Positions 43,969 through 51,462 of a DNA stretch of 64,000 bases are shown here, piece by piece. The position numbers and the translations under genes are program-made. A model generated the notes under the pieces. That model did not search any database and had not been told where the DNA came from. It saw only the letters and a list, made by a program, of their open reading frames with translations. Each line of letters opens with the position of its first letter. Position 1 is the first letter of the stretch. Where the stretch lies: NCBI GenBank assembly GCA_006226495.1, contig SBGU01000002.1, positions 1 to 64,000 of the forward strand, given 5' to 3'. Origin of the DNA: Alphaproteobacteria bacterium. Lineage in GTDB: Bacteria > Pseudomonadota > Alphaproteobacteria > Sphingomonadales > Kordiimonadaceae.

Positions 43969-44892
43969 CTAGCCTGCGGCATTCGTGGCTCTCTGATATT
44001 TGAGCAATTTTTGCCAGAAGGCCTCCGCTGCGGGCGACTGGCTTAAAGCCCGGCGCCAGAGACAAATTTCAATAACGATATCCTGGTCCGGCGAACCGGC
44101 GCGCATCAGGGCGCCGGATTCGATGTCTTCCTCAACCAGGCTGAGCGCCGTCCAGGCGACACCACGGCCCTCCCTGGCCATCGCGGCGAGCACGCTGGCA
44201 AGGTGAGATGAAAATACCGGCTTGCTGTCCGGCTGGTATCCGGATGCGGCCCAGGCTGCAGACAATATGCGCCCCATGCCGGACTCTGCAGAAAAAGACA
44301 ATTGCGGTGCCTTTTTCAGATCCTTTCCGTCAGCCAGTTTGGGGGAAACAACGGGCAACAGGACGTCTTCACCCAGTTTGATGGACCGGAATCCCTTGTC
44401 AAAACGGGTCAGGGCCGATTCATGGTGATGGCATAGCAGAAATTGCGCCCGGCCTTCGATCATGAGCTTTTCGCAGGCCATCATATGGTCGGCGGTTAGC
44501 TCGATCGTCGCATTTGTTGGCTCGTTTTTTTCCAGTTTACGCAGCCAGTTGGGGAAAAAGGTCAAGGAAAGTGCGTGGGTCGATGCAAAGCGCAGGGTTT
44601 CAGAGGATACCTTGGCGATGGACCGCGCTTCGTCACGTCCGATCTTGAGGTGCCGGACCGTCTGTTCGGCAACAGTGCGGAAACTTTCCCCTGAGGGCGT
44701 CAGCCGCATGGTATGGGTGCTGCGATCAATAAGTTTGACGCCGACCCAGTCTTCCAGGGCCTGAATGCGCCGGCTGAAGCTGGGCTGGGTGATGGCGCGT
44801 TTTTCGGCCGCACGCGCGAAGCCGCCTTCCTCGACAAGAGCGAGCAGATCTTCAAGCCAGCCTATATTCACGTCGGTACCTTCATCAAACAT
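43969..44892 (-). CDS. LysR-family transcriptional regulator
   Basis: 307-residue regulator. The N-terminal winged helix-turn-helix is in WLEDLLALVEEGGFARAAEK and RAITQPSFSRRIQALEDWVG (residues about 11-60), and the C-terminal part is the periplasmic-binding-like effector domain. It is in the middle of the catabolic island, between the AtuA operon and the hydrolase/LeuCD genes, all on the minus strand, so it is the likely local regulator. The ATG at 44892 is used; a GTG 21 bases further in is an alternative start. Its effector is probably the pathway substrate or an intermediate. Confidence 0.9.
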   Translation of the reverse strand: MFDEGTDVNIGWLEDLLALVEEGGFARAAEKRAITQPSFSRRIQALEDWVGVKLIDRSTHTMRLTPSGESFRTVAEQTVRHLKIGRDEARSIAKVSSETLRFASTHALSLTFFPNWLRKLEKNEPTNATIELTADHMMACEKLMIEGRAQFLLCHHHESALTRFDKGFRSIKLGEDVLLPVVSPKLADGKDLKKAPQLSFSAESGMGRILSAAWAASGYQPDSKPVFSSHLASVLAAMAREGRGVAWTALSLVEEDIESGALMRAGSPDQDIVIEICLWRRALSQSPAAEAFWQKLLKYQRATNAAG

Positions 44893-45001
44893 TCAGACAG
44901 TTCGCAAGAGCTGCCCCCCCCACTGCCGATGGAGAATTACATCTTTGACAAATCATGTCATTGCGAAAGATCAGGATGCGCCGGCATCCATCCCGGAAGG
45001 C

Positions 45002-45943
45002 CTAATCTTTCGGGTGAAACGCGGCGCGCAGCCTGCCTGCCTCATATGCCAGCAGTGATCTGACAAACGGTGCAACCTCATTGTACCGCACAATACCGTG
45101 AATAACCTTGGGAATGACCAGCAGCGAAGTCCTTACGCCGGCGGCTTCCAGGCGTTTTTCCAGGGCGATATTCTCGTCCAGCAACGGGTCCAGCTCGCCA
45201 ATGATCAGCCGGCAGGCAGGAAGGCCCGTAAAGTCTTTGGTGAAGGGTTCTGCGCGCCAATCCGGCTGTTGTCCCGCCAGATAGGATTGCCAGTATTGGG
45301 CCATCGATTCGGCGGATAATCCATGGCCGGCAACGCCGCTCAATCTTTGCCATGAATCTGACGAGATATCGGTGGAATAAACCCCATAGAAAAGCAGGAG
45401 ATATTCGAGCGCCGATATGTTTGCGTCGCGCATCGCCAGGGCGCAGCCGAAGGCCAGGTTTGCGCCAGCCGAATCTCCGCCCAGGGCAAAGCGCCGGAAC
45501 GTGCAGTCACCGACGGTTCCGCTGGCGATCACCGCCCCGACGATGGATCGGACCTCTTCAAAAGCAACGGGGAACACATATTCCGGCGCAAGTGCATAAT
45601 CGATTGAAAGGATGGCAAAACCGCTTTGCCGGCAAAGCTGGCGAAGGGGTGCATCCCAGCCCGCAAGGGTGCCATGACGGAAACCGCCGCCATGACAATA
45701 AAAGAGCAGGCAGGATGCCAGTTGGTCGTCCGGCAGGTACAATTTGCAATCAACGCTGCGACCATTGACCTCAAACTTGAAAACGGGTTCGCTTTTAAGG
45801 GGTTGGCTGCCCTTCGATGTCAGTATGCGGACCTGCTCCAGAAAATCGCGGACCTCATGCACATCCCCGCTTTTGGGCGGGGTCAGGCCAGCCTTTTTAA
45901 GCAGCGCCATAACTGCATGAATATCTTGATGGATAGGGTCCAT
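45002..45943 (-). CDS. HSL-type alpha/beta hydrolase
   Basis: 313-residue cytoplasmic esterase of the hormone-sensitive-lipase family. The oxyanion-hole motif YCHGGGFRHGT is near residue 85, the nucleophile elbow is LGGDSAGANLA (Ser near residue 155), the acid is in GELDPLLDE and the His in VIHGIVRY. There is no signal peptide. It lies between LysR and the hydroxyacid dehydrogenase gene (191 bases from the latter) and would hydrolyse an ester or lactone intermediate inside the cell. Confidence 0.9.
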   Translation of the reverse strand: MDPIHQDIHAVMALLKKAGLTPPKSGDVHEVRDFLEQVRILTSKGSQPLKSEPVFKFEVNGRSVDCKLYLPDDQLASCLLFYCHGGGFRHGTLAGWDAPLRQLCRQSGFAILSIDYALAPEYVFPVAFEEVRSIVGAVIASGTVGDCTFRRFALGGDSAGANLAFGCALAMRDANISALEYLLLFYGVYSTDISSDSWQRLSGVAGHGLSAESMAQYWQSYLAGQQPDWRAEPFTKDFTGLPACRLIIGELDPLLDENIALEKRLEAAGVRTSLLVIPKVIHGIVRYNEVAPFVRSLLAYEAGRLRAAFHPKD

Positions 45944-46134
45944 TCGTTTGTCTTTGTCCTTTTCGCCGCAGGCTCGGGGGATATGCTGAAAAGGGGCCGG
46001 CCGTCACGCCGGGCTTCTGCAGGTTGCCGGAAACCGGAAGGGCTGTGTTGACGACAGCCAGCGGACGCGGGTCCCCAAAGGGGGCCGGCCACGTTCCCGG
46101 CCGATGAGGCGCCTGATTTTTTTGTAGCGCATCC

Positions 46135-47145
46135 CTATTGTCCGCGACCGTCGACGACAATGCAGGCAGCCGGGGGGCTTTCACCGTCGGCAACGGCGAC
46201 CACACATTGCGCGGCAATCATATTTGTCCTGTTCAGGCCTTCAAGGGTGGACGCCCCGGCGTGCGGGGCTGCCAGAACCTCATCTCGTGCAATCAGTTCT
46301 TTCGTGACCGGGAGCATGTCCGGGTTGCTTTCACTTTCAAAGACGTCCAGCCCGGCACCCATGATTGTACATTCTTTCAGCGCAGCAAGCAGGGCCCGGT
46401 CATCCACCAGTCCGCCGCGCGCCGTGTTGATGAGAATTGCTGTTTCTTTCATCTTTCCGAGAGCCGCTGCATCTACAATGTGCCGGGTCTCCGGGGTCAG
46501 CGGCGCATGCAGGGACAGATAGTCCGATTGCTGCAGCAATGTTTCGAAGTCGCATGGTTCAAGGCCAAATTCCCGGATATCGGCATCGGATAGCCGCGGG
46601 GTACAGACCAGAATGCGCGCATCAAAACCTTGCAGGCGCTTGGCCAGGCTGCGACCGATGCGCCCGAAGCCGAAAATGCCGACGGTTTTTTCGCAAAGGT
46701 CATGGCCGACCAGAATTTTCCAGTTGCCATTGATCATGGCATTCTGGGCTTCACGGAACCGCCGCCCAAGGGAGATCATCATCCCGATCACCTGGTCGGC
46801 AACGGTTGCATCGTTGCCGCCGGCGGCGATGGTCACAACCTTTCCCAGATCACGGGCAGCCTTCACATCAACCTTTTCATAACCAACACCGCGCCTTGAA
46901 ATGATGGCCAGGTCGGGAACGCAGGACAGCACTTCCCTGGTGATATTGGCGTGGCCGACGATCCAGCCGCCGGCACCGGCCAGCAAATGTTGAATATCCT
47001 GTGCTGTCAACTGACCTTCGGACTTGTTGTCAGGCAGGTCAGGCATGTCCACCTGAAACCCGTTGCTCTCAAGATACTCGATGGAACCCTGGTCAAAGAA
47101 CTTCTGGGTTACCACCACTTTCCGGGGGATGTTTGTCATACTCAT
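46135..47145 (-). CDS. D-2-hydroxyacid dehydrogenase
   Basis: 336-residue NAD-dependent oxidoreductase related to phosphoglycerate dehydrogenase. The nucleotide-binding fold is VGIFGFGRIGRSLAKRLQG near residue 150, the substrate-binding loops are ISRRGVGYEKVDV and HAPLTPETRHIVD, and the catalytic Arg/Glu/His are in INTARGGLVDDRALL, AGLDVFESE and APHAGASTLEG. It would interconvert a 2-hydroxy and a 2-oxo acid. Its ATG (47145) abuts the leuD-like stop (47146), so the two are translationally adjacent. Substrate presumably a product of the LeuCD-like hydro-lyase. Confidence 0.92.
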   Translation of the reverse strand: MSMTNIPRKVVVTQKFFDQGSIEYLESNGFQVDMPDLPDNKSEGQLTAQDIQHLLAGAGGWIVGHANITREVLSCVPDLAIISRRGVGYEKVDVKAARDLGKVVTIAAGGNDATVADQVIGMMISLGRRFREAQNAMINGNWKILVGHDLCEKTVGIFGFGRIGRSLAKRLQGFDARILVCTPRLSDADIREFGLEPCDFETLLQQSDYLSLHAPLTPETRHIVDAAALGKMKETAILINTARGGLVDDRALLAALKECTIMGAGLDVFESESNPDMLPVTKELIARDEVLAAPHAGASTLEGLNRTNMIAAQCVVAVADGESPPAACIVVDGRGQ

Positions 47146-47763
47146 TTACCTTTCAGACCAAGCAAGCCAGGGCCGCTCTTCCAGATACCGCGCCTGGAAC
47201 GCTTCAATGTCTCTGCGCATCTCCAGCGTGGCGCCGATCGCATCCAGGCCGCTGAGCAGCATTTGCCGCCGCCTCTCGGGGATGTCAAAGTCGAAACTGA
47301 AATCCGGTGCCGTAATTACCCGGGCCAGCAGATCGATGGTAACAGGTTTGCCTTTCCGGGCCGTCTCGACAAGCGCTGCAGTCTTGTCCGCAGGCAAGGT
47401 AATCGCCAGCAAGCCGTTTTTTGCGCAGTTATCGTAGAAGATTCCGGCAAAGGATGGGGCGATGATTGCACTGATGCCGATCTGGCGCAGGCCCCAGACC
47501 GCATGCTCCCGGCTGGACCCGCACCCGAAATTGGCGCCGGTTACCAGAAATTCCGCCTTGTTCCACGGCGCCTTGTTGAGGACAAAGCCGGGGCGCGGGC
47601 TGCCGTCGGCGTCAAAGCGGAAATCGTGGAACACCCCTTTTTTCAGCCCGCTTCTGTCGATCCCTTTCAGGAAGGTTTTGGGCATGATCACATCGGTATC
47701 GATATTTGCCGAAGGCAGCGCAGCAATGATGCCGGATTTCCTGATAAACGGCTCAATATGCAC
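47146..47763 (-). CDS. leuD: LeuD-type isopropylmalate/homologue dehydratase small subunit
   Basis: 205-residue small subunit of the aconitase-superfamily 3-isopropylmalate dehydratase. The swivel-domain signature FGCGSSREHAVWGL is near residue 75; PSANIDTDVIMPKTFLKG near residue 17 fits LeuD. The start is GTG 47763 (VHIEPFIRKSG) with GGAG 7 bases before; GTG 47790 is less likely. It overlaps the LeuC-like stop by 11 bases. Genes for LeuA or LeuB are absent, and the neighbours are catabolic, so this pair may dehydrate or isomerise another hydroxy-di- or tricarboxylate (for example a methyl- or alkyl-malate) and not serve leucine synthesis. Confidence 0.88.
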   Translation of the reverse strand: MHIEPFIRKSGIIAALPSANIDTDVIMPKTFLKGIDRSGLKKGVFHDFRFDADGSPRPGFVLNKAPWNKAEFLVTGANFGCGSSREHAVWGLRQIGISAIIAPSFAGIFYDNCAKNGLLAITLPADKTAALVETARKGKPVTIDLLARVITAPDFSFDFDIPERRRQMLLSGLDAIGATLEMRRDIEAFQARYLEERPWLAWSER

Positions 47764-49180
47764 TGCCTGGCTCCATGTCCCTGATATCACAGATATGGCC
47801 GCACACGGCAGCCGCCGCCACCATGGCAGGGCTCATCAGATGTGTCCTGCTGTTAAACCCCTGCCGGCCCTCGAAATTCCGGTTGGTGCTGGATGCACAG
47901 CGTTCGCCTGCAGGGACGATATCGTCGTTCATCGCCAGGCACATGGAACAACCTGATTGTCGCCATTCGAACCCGGCATCCATGAAGATGCGGGCGATCC
48001 CCTCGGCTTCGGCCTGGCGGCTGACCTCGCTGGAGCCGGGCACGACAATCGCGCGGACACCGTCAGCGACCTTCCGGCCCTTCAAAACAGACGATGCAGA
48101 GCGCAGGTCTTCCAGTCGTGCATTGGTGCAGGACCCGATAAAGGCCCAGTCGATCCTGATGCTGGTCATGTGCATGCCGGGCCGAAGCCCCATATAGGCC
48201 AGCGCCCGTTCCGCATGATTGCGTTCCTCGGCGCCCTGAAAGCTGTCCAGTGCGGGAATGGCCTGGGTGACAGGTATGGCCTGGTCCGGACTTGTGCCCC
48301 ATGTGACCATCGGCTCAATGTCGGCGGCATCAATTTCGACGGTTTTGTCAAAGGGGGCACCCGGATCGCTGGAAAGGGTCTGCCAGTTGCTGACCGCAGT
48401 ATCCCAGAGGGAGCCCGACGGCGACCGGGGCAACGCTGAAAGATATTCAAAAGTCCTGTCGTCCGGCGCAACAATGGCGCCACGGGCACCACATTCCACC
48501 GCCATGTTGCAGATGGTCATGCGGCCTTCCATCGACAGTTGGCGGATGGTCGACCCTGCAAATTCAATGGCAAAGCCCGTCGCGCCATCCGCACCAATTC
48601 GGCGGATGACCGCCATAATGATATCCTTCGCGGTGTTGCCAACCGACAATGGACCATTGACTGTAATCAGCATGGTCCTGAGCCTGGTGTAGGCCAGCGT
48701 TTGGGTGGCGAGATAATGCTCGATGTCCGAGGTGCCAATTCCAAAACCCAAAGAACCAAAAGCACCATAGGTCGTTGTATGGCTGTCGCCGGCGGCAAAA
48801 ACCATACCGGGCAGCACGAGGCCGAGTTCGGTCATGACAACATGTTCAATGCCCTGGTTCGGATGCAACAGGTCAAACAGCTCGATGTCGAAATCCCGGC
48901 AGTTCTCCCCGAAATAGGAAATTTGCCGATCCCTGTTTTCCAGGGATTGAGCCTTTCTGATTGCAGGCCGGGTAGAGTTCACATGGTCCACGACCCCGAG
49001 GGCAGCTTGCGGGCGGAAGACCTTTCTGCCTGCTTCGCGCAAGCCGGAAAAGGCCTGCGGACTTGTGTATTCGTTCAGAACAGTCCGATCAATATATAGG
49101 AGGACTTCATTGCCTGCTTCATCCAGTTTGCGGACGGTATGGCTATCGACCAGTTTGTCATACAGGGTTCTTTGAATCAT
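47753..49180 (-). CDS. leuC: LeuC-type isopropylmalate/homologue dehydratase large subunit
   Basis: 475-residue large subunit of the iron-sulphur hydro-lyase family. The three cluster ligands are visible in AFIGSCTNARLED and SGCSMCLAMNDD, and the catalytic region includes VFAAGDSHTTTYGAFGSLGFG. ATG 49180 (MIQRTLYDKLVDSHTV) starts at the family-typical position; the frame upstream to 49342 overlaps the divergent promoter and thioesterase gene. Normal length for LeuC. As argued for the small subunit, the genetic context is catabolic. A shared operator repeat lies at 49257-49272, 77 bases before the start. Confidence 0.92.
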   Translation of the reverse strand: MIQRTLYDKLVDSHTVRKLDEAGNEVLLYIDRTVLNEYTSPQAFSGLREAGRKVFRPQAALGVVDHVNSTRPAIRKAQSLENRDRQISYFGENCRDFDIELFDLLHPNQGIEHVVMTELGLVLPGMVFAAGDSHTTTYGAFGSLGFGIGTSDIEHYLATQTLAYTRLRTMLITVNGPLSVGNTAKDIIMAVIRRIGADGATGFAIEFAGSTIRQLSMEGRMTICNMAVECGARGAIVAPDDRTFEYLSALPRSPSGSLWDTAVSNWQTLSSDPGAPFDKTVEIDAADIEPMVTWGTSPDQAIPVTQAIPALDSFQGAEERNHAERALAYMGLRPGMHMTSIRIDWAFIGSCTNARLEDLRSASSVLKGRKVADGVRAIVVPGSSEVSRQAEAEGIARIFMDAGFEWRQSGCSMCLAMNDDIVPAGERCASSTNRNFEGRQGFNSRTHLMSPAMVAAAAVCGHICDIRDMEPGSAY

Positions 49181-49256
49181 ATATCTGAAATCTGTCGCCA
49201 GTCTTGATGATTGGCGCACCCTAGCAAAGCTGTGGCTGAATTGGTCTTGCGAATAT

Positions 49257-49272
49257 CGCATGAAACCATGCG
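49257..49272. promoter_or_regulatory. Inverted repeat CGCATGAAACCATGCG, candidate operator copy 1
   Basis: CGCAT/ATGCG with a 6-base spacer GAAACC. The same arms and GAAA core recur at 51175-51190 (spacer GAAATG) in another divergent promoter of the island. It sits between the LeuC-like gene and the thioesterase gene. Confidence 0.6.
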
Positions 49273-49275
49273 CTG

Positions 49276-49800
49276 ATGTGCCGGAGTATTGTTGGTATAA
49301 AGCCGTGCGTACAAATATTTGCGCTTTGCCTGTGCACGACACTGAACAGCACCCTGGAAAGCCGGGAACAACCTGAATTGAAGCGTTTCAGCATAAAAGT
49401 GGCGCCGGTAGCCCACGATATCGATCACAATGGCCACGTGAACAATTCTGTATACCTGCGGTGGGTTCAGGAGGTCGTGATCGCGCACTGGACCAATGTT
49501 GCCTCCAGCGTGCTTCTTTCCAGAATTAACTGGATCGCGCTCAAGCATGAAATTGAATACAAGAAAGAAGCTTTCTTTGGTGAGCAGTTGGAGATCGCCA
49601 CCTGCATCACGTACCTGAAGGGCTACAAGGCCGTCTATGAGACCGCCGTCCGTCGGGGGGAATGCCTGCTGGCATCGGCCAAAAGCGTTTGGGCAGCGCT
49701 GGACACACAAACAGGTAAAATCACCAGACTGTCGAAAAAGGAAATCGAGGAACTCTTTCCCGAACAATCTGGCGAAAAGGCGCCCCCATCCGTCATCTAG
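49276..49800 (+). CDS. Hotdog-fold acyl-CoA thioesterase
   Basis: Protein of the 4HBT/FatA-like thioesterase family, 174 residues from ATG 49276. The core starts at LKRFSIKVAPVAHDIDHNGH and continues VNNSVYLRWVQEVVIAHW, the D-x-N-G-H-V-N-N-x-x-Y family motif. Residues 1-34 are not family-like, and the operator at 49257-49272 lies just before ATG 49276, so a TTG at 49378 (about 34 residues later) may be the true start. No signal peptide. It would release CoA from an acyl intermediate or from excess acyl-CoA. Divergent from leuC, convergent with the lipase-like gene (50-base gap). Confidence 0.85.
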   Translation: MCRSIVGIKPCVQIFALCLCTTLNSTLESREQPELKRFSIKVAPVAHDIDHNGHVNNSVYLRWVQEVVIAHWTNVASSVLLSRINWIALKHEIEYKKEAFFGEQLEIATCITYLKGYKAVYETAVRRGECLLASAKSVWAALDTQTGKITRLSKKEIEELFPEQSGEKAPPSVI

Positions 49801-49849
49801 CCTGCCTGGTCCGGAGGGTGATATGCGCCCGAAGGCGCATATCATTTGC

Positions 49850-51094
49850 CTATTCCGCGATAGCGTCTGATGGCGGTCTCGAGATTTCGCCGCAATTGCC
49901 GCTGGCAGGTTGCCCGGCAAGTCGCGCACGGGCGAAGGACAGGGAATCCTCAAAGGCACCATGCATGGTCTCGTCATGATCCTGCCCGGCATATTCGGAC
50001 CAGGTGACGGTGTTCCCGGCGGTGCAAAGCGCTGCCGCAATTGCATATTGGCGCAGCGGCGCGACAGTGTCGTCAGCCAGGCCTGTTGCAATGAAAAACG
50101 GGATGTCCGTCTTTACCATCGGCATGTCGGTCACGGGAATGCGCATGGCCGTCAGTTCCTCCAGCGAGACTGACAATATCTCGGACAGGTCCCGGATTTT
50201 CAGCTTGTGCGCCAGTTTTCCAAGGTCGGAGGTGCAGCCTTTTCGGGCTGTGTCCAGCAGTTGCAAGCCCTTGTCATTGAGCAGATTTTCAATTGCCGGG
50301 GCTTCCGGGCGCAAGCCGGTCGAGGCAAAGCTCAGGAACATGTTTGCCGAATTGCGAACCGGCAAGGAAACGGGCCCTTCCGGGAAGGTGCTGTTGGGTG
50401 CCGTTGCCACAATCCCGAGAACGTCCACATCCGGCGCGTATGAGGCGGCGATAATGGCCGCGCCGAGTGCGGCACCGCCGCCTTGCGATTGCCCCGCGAT
50501 GACGACCTGGCTGGAAATCAGGCCGGGCCGGGCTGTCCGGGCCGCCCGGATCGAGTCCAGAATGGAGCGGCCCTCGACCTGCCACTCAAGGTAGGGATGA
50601 ACCCCCGGGCCGCCAAGGCCTTGGTAATCTGTGGCGACAACCGCAAAACCAGCTTCAAGCCATTTCGTCAGATAGGTTGCGTCGCGGTCCTTGTGGCCTG
50701 TCCATGACGGGGCACAAACGTCCGCAATACCAACCGTGCCATGTGCCCATGCCAGCAAGGGCCAGCCCCCTGCCGGAGCGTCGCCTTCAGGCAAATACAG
50801 TATGCCGCTCACGGGCACCTGACCGGACTTCCAGTGATAGTCCTCTGATGTATAGAGAATACGTACTGCTTCGCCGGTCGCGCCAGTCCGGGGCGCCTCG
50901 GCCATCGGCTCCTCGCGGAGCAAGATCCCTGATTTTGCAGGAACCTCGGCGTGCCATTCATAAAAGGGCGAAAGTGTCATGTCGCCAGCTTGCGGCCCGG
51001 TCGGCAGTTTGCCCGCCGTCTCAGGGGGGCTGCATCCTGCAAGTCCGGCAGCCAGAATGCCCCATGCGACAACAGTCTTGATACTTTGTGCCAA
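49850..51094 (-). CDS. Secretory-lipase-type lipoprotein (alpha/beta hydrolase)
   Basis: 414-residue lipoprotein with a lipobox LAGC at the end of a short signal (AQSIKTVVAWGILAAGLAGC). It belongs to the LIP/secretory lipase group: WAHGTVGIADVCAPSW is the oxyanion-hole region, VIAGQSQGGGAALG the nucleophile elbow (Ser near residue 213), FIATGLADDTVAP the acid and GQDHDETMH the His. TTG 51094 is preferred because GGGAG lies 6 bases upstream and the signal then has normal length; ATG 51127 is the alternative. It is divergent from the TonB-dependent receptor and would act at the outer face of the inner or outer membrane on an ester substrate. Confidence 0.82.
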   Translation of the reverse strand: MAQSIKTVVAWGILAAGLAGCSPPETAGKLPTGPQAGDMTLSPFYEWHAEVPAKSGILLREEPMAEAPRTGATGEAVRILYTSEDYHWKSGQVPVSGILYLPEGDAPAGGWPLLAWAHGTVGIADVCAPSWTGHKDRDATYLTKWLEAGFAVVATDYQGLGGPGVHPYLEWQVEGRSILDSIRAARTARPGLISSQVVIAGQSQGGGAALGAAIIAASYAPDVDVLGIVATAPNSTFPEGPVSLPVRNSANMFLSFASTGLRPEAPAIENLLNDKGLQLLDTARKGCTSDLGKLAHKLKIRDLSEILSVSLEELTAMRIPVTDMPMVKTDIPFFIATGLADDTVAPLRQYAIAAALCTAGNTVTWSEYAGQDHDETMHGAFEDSLSFARARLAGQPASGNCGEISRPPSDAIAE

Positions 51095-51462
51095 CCGCAC
51101 CTCCCATGTAACGAAGTGTCCATTCATGTAATGGGAAAGTGGTGGATTCAGGCCGGCGTGACAATAATTTCGGTCGCATGAAATGATGCGAAAATAGAAT
51201 GGCTCCCGACACTCGGTGCATTTCGTGCGAGGCCCACGGGTTCTTCCGGACAACGGGTTGTCAAGTCAGACCGCCCGTACCAGGGCATTACATTTTATGC
51301 ATAAATTGATTTGGTTTTTGATTTTGACACCCCCCGACCCTTCTGACTTAGTCGTAGGCATGTTGGAGCCTTGGTTCGCCTGTGTTCTGACGCAACGGGA
51401 TGGGAAAATCTTGTGTCGATAGCTTGGGGAAGTTGTCGGCACCAAGGGGAGGAAATCAAATC
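51095..51462. promoter_or_regulatory. Divergent promoter region of the lipase-like and receptor genes
   Basis: About 368 bases without a gene. It holds the inverted repeat TCGCAT-GAAATG-ATGCGA at 51174-51191, shared with the leuC/thioesterase region, and a perfect 12-base palindrome TTTATGCATAAA at 51294-51305. An AAGGGGAGGA ribosome-binding site before ATG 51463 belongs to the receptor. The rest shows nothing clear. Confidence 0.55.
51174..51191. promoter_or_regulatory. Inverted repeat TCGCATGAAATGATGCGA, candidate operator copy 2
   Basis: Six-base arms TCGCAT/ATGCGA with spacer GAAATG. It shares CGCATGAAA and ATGCG with the site at 49257-49272. It is 80 bases before the lipase-like start and 272 bases before the receptor start. 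Confidence 0.6.
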
